Source: Bacteroidota bacterium
Lineage (GTDB): Bacteria > Bacteroidota > Bacteroidia > Chitinophagales > LD1
Direction: 5' to 3'
Assembly: GCA_016722375.1 (NCBI GenBank)
Contig: JADKJG010000005.1
Span: forward strand, 248,001-312,000
Length of the DNA: 64,000 nt
Shown: positions 35,596 to 43,892 of the stretch, piece after piece
How the letters are laid out: each line of letters begins with the position of its first letter
Position numbering within the stretch: position 1 is the first letter of the stretch
Program-made: the position numbers and the translations under genes
Notes under the pieces: model-generated
The model's input: only the letters and a program-made list of their open reading frames with translations
What the model was told of the DNA's origin: nothing
Database searches by the model: none

Positions 35596-35676
35596 GTCTT
35601 GTTTTACCGGAGCCCAAAGATATTATTTTTTGAATGGGGCTTGGAGCCGGTCAAAATTTAGCAAGCCGGGCTGGCC

Positions 35677-37215
35677 CTACTGCTTCGCAAACTTGCTGGT
35701 TGCAATGATTTGGTTGTTGCGTTTGATATAGGTAATGTAGATGCCCGAAGGATAAGAAGTAACATTTAATCGCTGGAACCCGGAATACTTTGGTAGCTGT
35801 TGTTGAAGTACCGACTGTCCGAGTTCATTGATAATTTCCATTGCTACATCCCCTTGCTTACTCCAATCCGTAAACCCATAATCTATCGTTACTACATCTG
35901 TAGCCGGACTAGGGAAGACCTTTATCACCCTCTCCTTTGGAGAGGGGTCGGGGGTGAGGTCATTCCAAAGCGTATCGCATTCGCTCCCTACTTTTCTTCC
36001 TAAGCGGTAATTCGGAAAATTCGGAATACTGTTGCCTGCAAAAGTAGGAAGGGCTATGCTGTGTTGAGCGAAGTTGCATGAATCCCCTTTGGCATCGGGA
36101 TTATTGATTACATGATAAACGGTTTCAGTATTACCGCAGTTGATATAGATTTTACCATCCGGTGCTATCTGCGGCTGTTTGAATATACTGCCAAATGGCG
36201 CTGCGTATCCGTCCCAAACTCCAACTGTATCTATGCTCGCAAAAACATTGGGCGCCGATAAATCGAACTGATATAGGTGCACCGAAACCGAAGCATACAG
36301 AAACCGGTTATTGGGGGAAAATGCAACTCCCACTCCGTACCAGCCGGAATCAACAAGAACCCGCAATGGCATATATTTTGCATTGCTTAATGTTCCGCTA
36401 CATCTGTCGAAATCAAAAAGACTTATACCTCCTTTGACATTGAGGTAAACATATTTGCTTCCATCCGGAGAAAAGCAAGCCGCGGCCGCGTCAAAAAGTG
36501 GAACAGTTGCTGCCCCGCAGGTTAAATCCGGCAATACATGAGGACCACTACTGTCTATCAGTATCCGGTAATAGCAGTTACTTAATTGTTTTTGCACCAA
36601 AATCCACCAATCCCTCCCATTACCATGCTTGGTAGCAGATAAAGCAGTTCCTATACTATCCTTAAGTATAGTCTGATTTTTATTTATCACTTTTCCATGA
36701 CCTACATTTTCGTCCATATCCAAATAAGTCAAAAGTAATCTTGCTCCAAAAGGGGCCTTATTCACATTGGAATCAACAAAGGAATGCAGTAAAAAATAAG
36801 AATTGTTCCTGCCATCCTGGAAAGCCAGCACCCCCTGAGCGTCGCGATAGCCATACTTTCTGATTGTAGTATCCCACTTATACTGAAGCCAGCCCGCATT
36901 TAAGCTGTCGCCGTTTTCAATGGTTTCATCTAAGGAGTTGGCTACATAGATTCCATTGGTATAAAAAAGAAGGTTCCCGCTGCTGTCACAGTAGCTCGTA
37001 TTGGTAAAGTCAAAATTCATCCTAAGCGAATCCCGCCTCATCTCCATGGTTGATGAGTTGAAATCAAATATGGTGTTACCAAAATGAAATCCCAAAGTAT
37101 CACCAAGATGGCTATTATAACCCATCAGCCATACATAATCATGCTTCTGCCCCTCCGCCATCAACAGCAACAGACAACAACCTATCGTCAGGGTCAAATA
37201 CCTTATTCTTCTCAT
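35677..37215 (-). CDS. secreted beta-propeller-like protein with T9SS type A sorting domain
   Basis: 512 aa from the signal peptide Met at 37215 (MRRIRYLTLTIGCCLLLLMAEGQ). The frame is open further upstream, but that would run through the terminator of the next gene. The body has repeated YVYLNVKGG-, LYASVSVH- and KIYINCGN-type strands of a WD40/NHL-like propeller. A C-terminal sorting domain starts near VFPSPATDVV. Between them sits an in-frame repeat-derived segment LTPDPSPKER (see repeat entry). Probably exported by T9SS to the surface. Confidence 0.8.
   Translation of the reverse strand: MRRIRYLTLTIGCCLLLLMAEGQKHDYVWLMGYNSHLGDTLGFHFGNTIFDFNSSTMEMRRDSLRMNFDFTNTSYCDSSGNLLFYTNGIYVANSLDETIENGDSLNAGWLQYKWDTTIRKYGYRDAQGVLAFQDGRNNSYFLLHSFVDSNVNKAPFGARLLLTYLDMDENVGHGKVINKNQTILKDSIGTALSATKHGNGRDWWILVQKQLSNCYYRILIDSSGPHVLPDLTCGAATVPLFDAAAACFSPDGSKYVYLNVKGGISLFDFDRCSGTLSNAKYMPLRVLVDSGWYGVGVAFSPNNRFLYASVSVHLYQFDLSAPNVFASIDTVGVWDGYAAPFGSIFKQPQIAPDGKIYINCGNTETVYHVINNPDAKGDSCNFAQHSIALPTFAGNSIPNFPNYRLGRKVGSECDTLWNDLTPDPSPKERVIKVFPSPATDVVTIDYGFTDWSKQGDVAMEIINELGQSVLQQQLPKYSGFQRLNVTSYPSGIYITYIKRNNQIIATSKFAKQ
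35926..35961. repeat. palindromic interspersed repeat inserted in frame in a coding gene
   Basis: CACCCTCTCCTTTGGAGAGG followed by GGTCGGGGGTGAGG: the core CCTCTCC-TTT-GGAGAGG is palindromic. Read on the minus strand it encodes DLTPDPSPKER, a peptide that recurs in unrelated Bacteroidota proteins because this intergenic repeat often enters genes. Here it lies in the linker before the T9SS sorting domain. Confidence 0.75.
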
Positions 37216-37271
37216 CGGTTTTATAAAGATATTTATTTTGATGGAGTGGTGGTGGTGGAATGAATCCAATA

Positions 37272-37303
37272 AAAAAAGCCACCCCTTGCGAGATGGCTTT
37301 TTT
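37272..37303 (-). terminator. intrinsic terminator after the gene ending at 37350
   Basis: AAAAAAGCCA and TGGCTTTTTT pair perfectly over 10 bp around a 12-nt loop, with T6 on either strand. It lies 46 nt past the stop of the minus-strand gene 37350-38054 and upstream of the next minus gene, so it insulates the two. Confidence 0.8.
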
Positions 37304-37349
37304 GGTTCATCCAGCTTTGACAAATTTAAAATTTGTCAAATCTCGGCAC

Positions 37350-38054
37350 CTACCGCATCAACTCCAGTCCCGTCACGGTCACCAGCACGGGGTCGCTCCA
37401 AGACCCTACTTCATCTTGCTCGGGGCCCATGGTCAGGCGCACGATGTAGGCAAACTTTTGAGCTACGCCCGAATCAGGCGTATGCGGGTCTAAAAAATGA
37501 CCCGATACCACATGGCCTATGAATTTGTAATTGGTTCCACCGGTATAATCCACCGCAATATTAGCGCCGTCGGCATGTTCCATATCCCACTTTAAATAAG
37601 CATGATTGTTTTTCAAAATTCCCTTCGGATTGGGCTGGGCCGTGTTATAATCCACCGTGATTTCCTCACCAATGATGCCAAGGTTTGCGCCAATCAATTC
37701 GGTATAAGCAGGGTGTGCCTTGATTTGCCCCACCACGGACGCCACCCTTTGAAATATTCCGGCGCCGGTTGCAGCATGTGGCGCTAAAATCGGAGGCGCG
37801 GGCACGTCCGACACCCCCAGCGCTCCTCCATCGCGAATGATGTCTTTGTAATCAATCAGCGTTTTCTGATAATCCTTAAAAGCAGGCATCAGCCCGATCA
37901 GAAAGCTGAAAAAAGTGCCATCGTCAAGCAGCGATGCCACCACGGAGGGGTCTATACCAAAGAGGGCGGCATAGGTGGGTAAGTTTAAATTGAAAGCAGT
38001 GAACCAGGTCACTTTGCCATCGTCGGTTGTTGGCAGATAAAACTTGTGTTTCAT
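37350..38054 (-). CDS. hypothetical protein with beta-rich C-terminal domain
   Basis: 234 aa. Helical N-terminal part (KVTWFTAFNLNLPTYAALFGID, then helices to about 120) and beta-rich C-terminal part ending SDPVLVTVTGLELMR, reminiscent of an FN3 strand pair. No signal peptide. Same general layout as 14930-15547, and like it preceded by a 21-nt repeat array. I believe such proteins recur in Bacteroidota but know no function. Own terminator downstream. Confidence 0.7.
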   Translation of the reverse strand: MKHKFYLPTTDDGKVTWFTAFNLNLPTYAALFGIDPSVVASLLDDGTFFSFLIGLMPAFKDYQKTLIDYKDIIRDGGALGVSDVPAPPILAPHAATGAGIFQRVASVVGQIKAHPAYTELIGANLGIIGEEITVDYNTAQPNPKGILKNNHAYLKWDMEHADGANIAVDYTGGTNYKFIGHVVSGHFLDPHTPDSGVAQKFAYIVRLTMGPEQDEVGSWSDPVLVTVTGLELMR

Positions 38055-38107
38055 TGTTAAATTGGTTTATAAGTGAAGAAATGTGTTAGAAATAGGGGTA
38101 AAATCAT

Positions 38108-38307
38108 CTTCTTCCTGCCGGAAAGAAGACTATTTACAGCAGAAAGAAGGTTCTTCTTGACAAGAAGAAGGCTATTCTTCCCGAAAAGAAGGTTCCGGAC
38201 GCCGGGAATAAGGTTATTCCTCACGGAAAGAAGGTTCTTGACAGCAACAATAAGGCTCTGGAAGCGAAGAATAAGGCTATTCCCGTTGAAAAGAAGGCTT
38301 ATGGAAG
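38108..38307. repeat. 21-nt degenerate tandem array C (9.5 units)
   Basis: Units of exactly 21 nt, consensus GTTATTCTTnnCGAAAAGAAG; the last seven nt (A-A-G/T-AAG) are the most constant. Unit 3 contains the palindrome CTTCTTGACAAGAAG (38153-38167), also found in array D. It starts 53 nt upstream of the start codon of 37350-38054 and ends before the XRE promoter, in a divergent intergenic region. A 183-codon minus frame through it (38057-38608) is an artefact of the period. Confidence 0.9.
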
Positions 38308-38339
38308 ATAGTGCTTGCATGGCTGTCGTCTGATTTGCG

Positions 38340-38420
38340 GGGGCAAGAATCGGGACTCTTTCTAAACTATTCTTGCCCCACTGGCAAGTTTTTGTTAAAA
38401 ATGATTTTCCTTTATTTTTG
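38340..38420 (+). promoter_or_regulatory. promoter of the XRE gene with upstream 11-bp inverted repeat
   Basis: TATTTTTG (38413-38420) matches the TAnnTTTG -7 consensus exactly and TTTG (38391-38394) lies 18 nt upstream as -33 element; the ATG follows at 38441. Just upstream, GGGGCAAGAAT (38340-38350) and ATTCTTGCCCC (38369-38379) form a perfect 11-bp inverted repeat, a candidate operator, possibly for the XRE protein itself. Confidence 0.65.
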
Positions 38421-38440
38421 TGGATACTAACACCCCACCC

Positions 38441-38731
38441 ATGAAGCAGTGTGAATCCATACACATGGTAGTGAACCTGATTGAGAAGCAGCGGAAGTCT
38501 AAATTCCCCAATAAACAGGACTTTGCTTATCACCTCAACATGCAGCCAAGCCGGTACAGCAGATTTATGAAAGGCAAAGCCGCGCCCACCATGCCGGAAT
38601 TTCTGCAAATGTGTAAGGAGTTGGGGCTAGATGAAGGTTTGGTATTGAAAAATGCGCGGGAGGGAAGAGTGAAAAAATATTTATGGACTATGCCGATACC
38701 TCCTCAAAATGATTCTGGCCTTTTTGCATAA
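38441..38731 (+). CDS. XRE-family helix-turn-helix protein
   Basis: 96 aa from the ATG at 38441 (a GTG at 38420 is in frame but lies within the -7 element). HTH core: KQDFAYHLNMQPSRYSRFMKGKAAPTMPEF. This resembles HigA-like or phage-type regulators, but no toxin gene is adjacent. It may control itself or the divergent gene through the inverted repeat at 38340-38379. Confidence 0.75.
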   Translation: MKQCESIHMVVNLIEKQRKSKFPNKQDFAYHLNMQPSRYSRFMKGKAAPTMPEFLQMCKELGLDEGLVLKNAREGRVKKYLWTMPIPPQNDSGLFA

Positions 38732-38755
38732 CCCCGCTATATTATATCCGCGTCA

Positions 38756-38917
38756 ATGGAATTATTTGCACCGGTTCATATTGGGGAAATTGAATTAGAG
38801 TTTTTTCTGTTTGCACTGACCTTAGTGGGCGTGGCGGTGTTTCATCACAAAACGATGAGCGTTGCGTTGGTAGGCTTGGCAGCTATCCCGCTTTTCCCTC
38901 ATAAAGCTATTTTTGAA
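38756..38917 (+). pseudogene. N-terminal stub of a citrate/Na+:H+ antiporter-type permease
   Basis: About 54 codons from ATG encode the typical N-terminus of an ArsB/NhaD/citrate-transporter permease (IELEFFLFALTLVGVAVFHH, then SVALVGLAAI). Sequence similarity ends where the DUF167 gene begins; the frame then runs 11 codons into that gene and stops. A full permease has over 400 residues, so this is a deletion remnant. Confidence 0.5.
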
Positions 38918-38918
38918 G

Positions 38919-39177
38919 ATGCTTCTCCGAATCAAAGCCAAGCCCAATAGCAAGAAAGATGAAATCATCCGCGAAGCAGACGGCACGCTCAAAGTCAAAA
39001 TAAAAGCTCCACCGGTAGAAGGCAAAGCGAATGAATATCTGATGAAATACCTTGCTGGAGTGCTGAGTCTGCCAAAATCAAAAATCAACCTTGATGAAGG
39101 GCGAAACCAATGCTTTTAAAACATTTCAAATTGAAGCAGAGGAAGTTTACGTGAACGACATCTTTTCAAAGTTTTAG
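38919..39177 (+). pseudogene. DUF167 (YggU) family protein, one frameshift
   Basis: ATG at 38919 gives LRIKAKPNSKKDEIIREADG, then KIKAPPVEGKANEYLMKYLA, the DUF167 signature. At 39089-39096 (CCTTGATG) one extra T shifts the frame. Without it the protein continues LMKGETNAFKTFQIEAEEVY to a TAG at 39177, about 85 aa, the family length. The 3' end overlaps convergent recX by 12 nt. Probably intact in reality. Confidence 0.75.
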
Positions 39178-39618
39178 CTCTTTCAGCACCCCGGAAATTT
39201 TCTGCATTTCATAACCCTTGTTGAGCAAGTGGCGCATCAACTTGGTTTTTGTTTCAGCTTTGGAAGATGATTTGATGCTCCTTAGTTTTTTTTCGGCAAG
39301 CAGTTTAATATGCTCAGTATAATCCTCTTCTACTATCTCGTCCAGATATTTTTTGATAAGCCCTGAATTCATCTGTTTTTGCAACAGCGCACTTTTCATT
39401 TTTGTTTTGCCCCACTTCTTTTTTGCATGAGCTTCGATAAATGATTTTACGTAGCGCTCTTCATTCAGAAAGTTTTCTTCTGTCAGGCGCTCTATGTAAG
39501 AACCAAAATCTTCTTTATCGGTTTTTAGCTTGAACAACTTGCCCCGGACATCCGCCGCACATCTCTCCTGATAGGCACAATAGGAAGTGAGCTTGTCATA
39601 AATGGTCCGGTCAAACAT
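39166..39618 (-). CDS. recX: regulatory protein RecX
   Basis: 150 aa, all-helical three-repeat RecX protein: CAYQERCAADVRGKL (repeat 1), YIERLTEENFLNEERYVKSF (repeat 2) and a lysine-rich third repeat. It modulates RecA filaments. recA is not in the window. Typical length. Confidence 0.88.
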   Translation of the reverse strand: MFDRTIYDKLTSYCAYQERCAADVRGKLFKLKTDKEDFGSYIERLTEENFLNEERYVKSFIEAHAKKKWGKTKMKSALLQKQMNSGLIKKYLDEIVEEDYTEHIKLLAEKKLRSIKSSSKAETKTKLMRHLLNKGYEMQKISGVLKELKL

Positions 39619-39714
39619 CTGTGCAAGTTAAGTAAGCGGTTAAATAGAAAATTTGTGCAGCGCTGTTTCTTATTTGGAGCGAAGAAAATCTAAGTAATAC
39701 TTTCAATCTACTTT

Positions 39715-40437
39715 TCAAATATCTCCCAGCATAGGTCGCAAGACTATTTCTTCCACCACAGCGCTGTCGGAAAGATGAAAAGTATCCCAAATCACTTTTC
39801 CTATATCTTCTGCTTTCATAAATCGCGATTCGGGCAGCCCACTTCCCTTCCAGGAGTCGGTATAGACCGCACCGGAGATAATAGCGGTCACCTTAATATT
39901 GAATGGCTTCAGTTCCTCTCGCAGCGCTTTGGTCAGCCCCAACATCGCAAATTTTGAAATGCTGTAAGAACCTCCGTTGGGATAGGCTCCGATGCTTGCT
40001 ACCGAACACATGGTGAAGATATGTCCGCGCTTTCTCTTAATCATCTCCGGCAAGAGCCAGCGAGAAAGATGATAGGCGCTATAAAGGTTGGTGGCCATCA
40101 GTTGCTCCAATACCCCTTCTTCCTCTTTATAGACCTGCCCGGGCAGAAAGATTCCCGCATTATTGACGATAATATCCACCGCACCAAATTGCTTCGTCAC
40201 CCTATCTGAAAAATTTCTCAGATCCTCTTTCTTGCTGACATCACAAGGCTGGATAAAAACCGCTGATTTCTGCTCTCCGCTCTCCCCTCTCTGTTTTCCA
40301 ATCTCCGCTTTCAGTTGCTCTAAATCCGCTCCATTTCTGGCACAAAGAGCTAGGTCAAAATTTTCTTGGGCAAATTTTTCGGCAACCGCCCTGCCTATTC
40401 CTTTAGTTGCTCCGGTAATGACAATTTTCTTATTCAC
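39715..40437 (-). CDS. SDR family NAD(P)-dependent oxidoreductase
   Basis: 240 aa from the GTG that directly precedes the first Rossmann strand (VNKKIVITGATKGIGRAVAEKF); the frame is open 23 codons further but that part is not SDR-like. TGATKGIG cofactor motif, NNAG, catalytic Ser (CSVASIG) and YSISK are present. Paralogue of the SDR at 71-784 by its C-terminal VVEEIVLRPML. Substrate unknown. Confidence 0.88.
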   Translation of the reverse strand: MNKKIVITGATKGIGRAVAEKFAQENFDLALCARNGADLEQLKAEIGKQRGESGEQKSAVFIQPCDVSKKEDLRNFSDRVTKQFGAVDIIVNNAGIFLPGQVYKEEEGVLEQLMATNLYSAYHLSRWLLPEMIKRKRGHIFTMCSVASIGAYPNGGSYSISKFAMLGLTKALREELKPFNIKVTAIISGAVYTDSWKGSGLPESRFMKAEDIGKVIWDTFHLSDSAVVEEIVLRPMLGDI

Positions 40438-40548
40438 GTTCTGACTGATTATAGGAACAAACTTAATCTTTAGAACCTGAATATCTCCGGCACCTTCCGT
40501 CATCACTTTCCTACCTTATTGCCTTTGTTATCTTCGCGACTCATTATT

Positions 40549-41292
40549 ATGATAAAAGTTTTTGAAGATTTTGGGCGCTATCTCATTTTGATGAGGCAAT
40601 GTTTTTCCTTGCCGGAAAAATCGTCCATGTACTGGAAAGAAGTATTCCGTCAAGCGACGGATATAGGCGTAGGTTCTTTGAGCATTATTGCCATTATCGC
40701 AACATTCTTGGGCGCAGTAACAGCCGTTCAGTTCTCATACCAACTGCGGAGTATCAGTTTAATTCCAATGTGGTGGATGGGATCTATCCTTCGGAAATCT
40801 ATGATTATGGAGCTGGCACCGACTATTTCAGCCCTACTTTTGGCGGGCAAAGTGGGTTCAAACATTGCTTCGGAATTGGGCAGTATGAGAATCTCTGAAC
40901 AAATTGATGCCTATGAAATTATGGGCGTAAATACACCGGCCTACTTAATCGGGCCTAAGATTCTCGCTGCTATTTTTGTCATTCCTATGTTGGTAGTGAT
41001 CGCTGTATTTCTGGGCATTATAGGTGGTTATCTGGGTGGCGTGCTTGGCGGCTATTTTACACTGACAGAATATAAGCGTGGCTTACAAGATGCCTTTGTT
41101 ATGAAAGACGTAAACATAATGCTGGTCAAGTCCATCATCTTCGCCTTCATCATTTCCTCTATTTCCTGTTTCAAGGGTTTTACCGTTAGCGGTGGTGCCA
41201 TTGAAATTGGAAAAGCCTCTACCCAAGCGGTGGTATTGAGTAGTATCGTAATCATTGTTGCTAACTTCCTTATTGCCCTGTTGCTGTTGTGA
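40549..41292 (+). CDS. mlaE: MlaE-family ABC transporter permease
   Basis: 247 aa from the ATG at 40549; ten codons before it are open. Five to six membrane helices with the MlaE signature region ELGSMRISEQIDAYEIMGVN. Inner-membrane part of the Mla phospholipid transport system that maintains outer-membrane lipid asymmetry. The ATPase gene overlaps its stop by 4 nt. No MlaD-like gene follows here. Confidence 0.9.
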   Translation: MIKVFEDFGRYLILMRQCFSLPEKSSMYWKEVFRQATDIGVGSLSIIAIIATFLGAVTAVQFSYQLRSISLIPMWWMGSILRKSMIMELAPTISALLLAGKVGSNIASELGSMRISEQIDAYEIMGVNTPAYLIGPKILAAIFVIPMLVVIAVFLGIIGGYLGGVLGGYFTLTEYKRGLQDAFVMKDVNIMLVKSIIFAFIISSISCFKGFTVSGGAIEIGKASTQAVVLSSIVIIVANFLIALLLL

Positions 41293-42047
41293 TTGAGATA
41301 AAAAACATTAAGAAGAGCTTCGGCGAAAATGAAGTAATCAAAGGAATCTCAGCGGTCTTTGAAACGGGCAAGTGCAACCTCATTATCGGCAAATCCGGTT
41401 CAGGCAAAACGGTTCTGGTCAAGTGCATGGTGGGTTTATATGAACCCAATGAAGGAGACATTTCTTATGATGGACGAAATCTGACAGAAATGGATTTTGC
41501 CATGCGCAAAACCATCCGTCGAGAAATAGGCATGCTCTTTCAGGGCACCGCTCTTTTTGATTCCCTCACGGTAGAAGAAAATATCCGGTTCCCGCTCGAT
41601 ATGTTTACCGACATGAAACCGATTGAAAAGAGAGAGCGCGTAGATTTTTGTCTCAAGCGCGTAGATATGTGGAGCAGTAACCATAAATATCCTGCTGAAC
41701 TTTCGGGCGGCATGAAAAAACGAGTCGGTATCGCCCGGGCCATTGTGATGAATCCCAAATATCTTTTTTGTGATGAACCCAACTCCGGCTTAGACCCCAA
41801 AACAGCTATTGTAATTGATCAATTGATTCGCGAAATCACCCAAGAATTCAATATGACTACCATTATCAATACCCACGATATGAATTCAGTGATGGGTATC
41901 GGAGATAAGGTCTTCTTCATCAGCAAGGGCTTGAAAAAATGGGAAGGACCGAATACAGAGATTATGAAAATCACCGAAGGAGAATTATTTGATTTTATAT
42001 TCGCCTCCGATTTTTTGAAAGATCTGCGCCTAAACGCTAAAATCTAA
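41289..42047 (+). CDS. mlaF: MlaF-family ABC transporter ATP-binding protein
   Basis: 252 aa. GTG start inside the permease stop (GTGA). Walker A GKSGSGKT, signature LSGGMKKRV, Walker B YLFCDEPNSGLD and switch His in NTHDMNSV. Forms the energising subunit of the Mla transporter with the preceding permease. Confidence 0.92.
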   Translation: MIEIKNIKKSFGENEVIKGISAVFETGKCNLIIGKSGSGKTVLVKCMVGLYEPNEGDISYDGRNLTEMDFAMRKTIRREIGMLFQGTALFDSLTVEENIRFPLDMFTDMKPIEKRERVDFCLKRVDMWSSNHKYPAELSGGMKKRVGIARAIVMNPKYLFCDEPNSGLDPKTAIVIDQLIREITQEFNMTTIINTHDMNSVMGIGDKVFFISKGLKKWEGPNTEIMKITEGELFDFIFASDFLKDLRLNAKI

Positions 42048-42068
42048 TTATCTAAAATTTTATACCTC

Positions 42069-42956
42069 ATGAGTGTCTTAGTCAACAAAAATTCCAAAAT
42101 AGTAGTACAGGGTTTCACCGGCAAAGAAGGAACCTTTCATGCTACTCAAATGATAGAATACGGAACCAATGTAGTAGGTGGCGTAACCCCCGGCAAAGGC
42201 GGTGAAAAACATCTCGACAAGCCCGTTTTCAATACGGTGACAGATGCCCGCAAAGCTACGGGCTGCAACGTGTCCATCATTTTTGTTCCTCCGGCTTTTG
42301 CTGCCGATGCCATCATGGAGGCCGCCGAAGCAGGTGTCGAATTGATTGTTTGTATTACCGAAGGCATCCCCGTGCAGGATATGGTAAAAGTAAAATCATA
42401 CCTCAGCGATAAAAAAACACGACTGGTGGGACCCAACTGTCCGGGCGTTATTACTCCCGAAGAAGTGAAAGTTGGAATCATGCCTGGCTTCGTCTTCAAA
42501 AAAGGGAAAGTAGGAATCGTTTCTAAGTCCGGAACATTAACCTATGAAGCAGCCGACCAAGTGGTAAAAGCCGGGCTGGGTATCTCCACCGCCATCGGCA
42601 TTGGCGGAGATCCAATTATCGGAACCACGACAAAAGAAGCTGTAGAACTTTTCATGAACGACCCCGAAACCAATGGCATCATTATGATTGGAGAAATTGG
42701 TGGAAACCTTGAAGCCGAAGCCGCTCAATGGATAAAAATTAACGGCACCAAACCGGTAGTAGGATTCATTGCCGGACAAACCGCTCCGGCAGGAAGAAGA
42801 ATGGGACACGCCGGAGCAATCATCGGAGGTAAAGACGATACCGCTGCCGCCAAAATGGCCATCATGCGTGAATGTGGGATTACCGTAGTTGACTCACCGG
42901 CTGCCATTGGTGAAACCATGGCCAAAGTGCTGAAAGGAAATCCGGCCAAAACCTAA
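42069..42956 (+). CDS. sucD: succinate-CoA ligase subunit alpha
   Basis: 295 aa. CoA-binding GFTGKEGTFH near the N-terminus and the phosphorylated active-site His in GHAGAIIGG. TCA cycle, substrate-level phosphorylation. sucC is not adjacent, as is common in the phylum. It follows mlaF by 22 nt on the same strand but is functionally unrelated. Confidence 0.95.
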   Translation: MSVLVNKNSKIVVQGFTGKEGTFHATQMIEYGTNVVGGVTPGKGGEKHLDKPVFNTVTDARKATGCNVSIIFVPPAFAADAIMEAAEAGVELIVCITEGIPVQDMVKVKSYLSDKKTRLVGPNCPGVITPEEVKVGIMPGFVFKKGKVGIVSKSGTLTYEAADQVVKAGLGISTAIGIGGDPIIGTTTKEAVELFMNDPETNGIIMIGEIGGNLEAEAAQWIKINGTKPVVGFIAGQTAPAGRRMGHAGAIIGGKDDTAAAKMAIMRECGITVVDSPAAIGETMAKVLKGNPAKT

Positions 42957-42958
42957 GC

Positions 42959-43129
42959 TCAATCCTTTTTTCTTCGCAGCGCCAGCACAACGATGCCGGC
43001 GATTAAAAAAACCGATACAATAATCAGCCCCAAAGTGCCTGAGTCAGAATCTGCATCTACGTCATTCATATCCGTCGCAAACGACACAATCGGTTGAATG
43101 ATGAGGAACATGACAAATCCTTTTTTCAT
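42959..43129 (-). CDS. small single-TM protein, 56 aa
   Basis: Minus-strand ATG frame: hydrophobic signal-like start (MKKGFVMFLIIQPIVSF), acidic spacer DMNDVDADSDSG, one membrane helix (LGLIIVSVFLIAGIVVLAL) and RRKKD tail. The signal-spacer-TM layout with positive C-terminus is typical of a real small membrane protein. Convergent to sucD, whose stop lies 3 nt away. Confidence 0.55.
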   Translation of the reverse strand: MKKGFVMFLIIQPIVSFATDMNDVDADSDSGTLGLIIVSVFLIAGIVVLALRRKKD

Positions 43130-43220
43130 AAAAGATAGCGGCTGTTAAACATCAAAAGCGCCAAGAATTCTTAGTATCCACATCATCCTTAGCGCCCTCG
43201 AGCTTTAAAACAATAAAAAA

Positions 43221-43798
43221 CTATTTGCCCTTTGGAGAAAGCAACGACGGCTTCTCTACCGGTACCGACTTCTCAGGATCCGCCTTCACAACATCCCCCT
43301 TGATAGTGATCACCTTACTGTCTTCCTGAGCGTTGGAACTAATCGTGATCGTCTTCGTAAAAGGCCCTACACGACCCTGGGTGTTATAAGTAACCAAAAC
43401 CGTTCCGTCCTTTCCGGGCAGAATCGGTTCCTTAGGCCAACTCGGCGTAGTACAACCACAAGAAGCACGCACATTACTCAAAAGCAAAGGTTCCTTACCC
43501 GTATTTGTAAACTTAAACTCATGAGTAGCCTGCGGCCCTCCGGCAACTCGCCAAACTCAAAACCATCCTCCTTAAAAATTATCCTCGGCGCATTCGGGTT
43601 GGCAGGCGCCACCTTCTTTTCATCCCCTCCAACCTGCTTCATCAAAGCATCGTGACTATGTCCATCGTGATCGTGGCCTTCATGTCCCACTGCCGCATTT
43701 GTAGCGGCTGGTGTGGCTTTCTTAGCTTCAGGAGCCTTAGTCTGCGCACGAACGCCAATCGTCAGCACCATAATGAAAATGAGGTAAACGTTTTTCAT
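43221..43798 (-). pseudogene. secreted DUF1573 protein with His-rich linker, one frameshift
   Basis: Start at 43798 opens a signal peptide (MKNVYLIFIMVLTIGVRAQ). A linker rich in Ala and Lys, then HEGHDHDGHSHD, precedes a DUF1573 (ASPM-SPD-2-Hydin-like) domain with ASCGCTTPSWPKEPI. The domain is split at 43533-43540: adding one G to the GGG run (minus strand) joins EFGELPEG to PQATHEFKFTNTGKEPLLLS. About 192 aa when repaired. Periplasmic; the His cluster may bind metal. Confidence 0.75.
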
Positions 43799-43892
43799 AA
43801 CTATATTTTGAAAGTGAAGATACACCCTATCACAAAGAAAGTAAACCCCCGCACAAGAGATTGACAAAATTTAACGAGCAATAATGCGCTCA

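Noticed and set aside
38057..38608. 183-codon minus frame
   Set aside because: Runs through array C and antisense to the XRE gene; no independent protein features.
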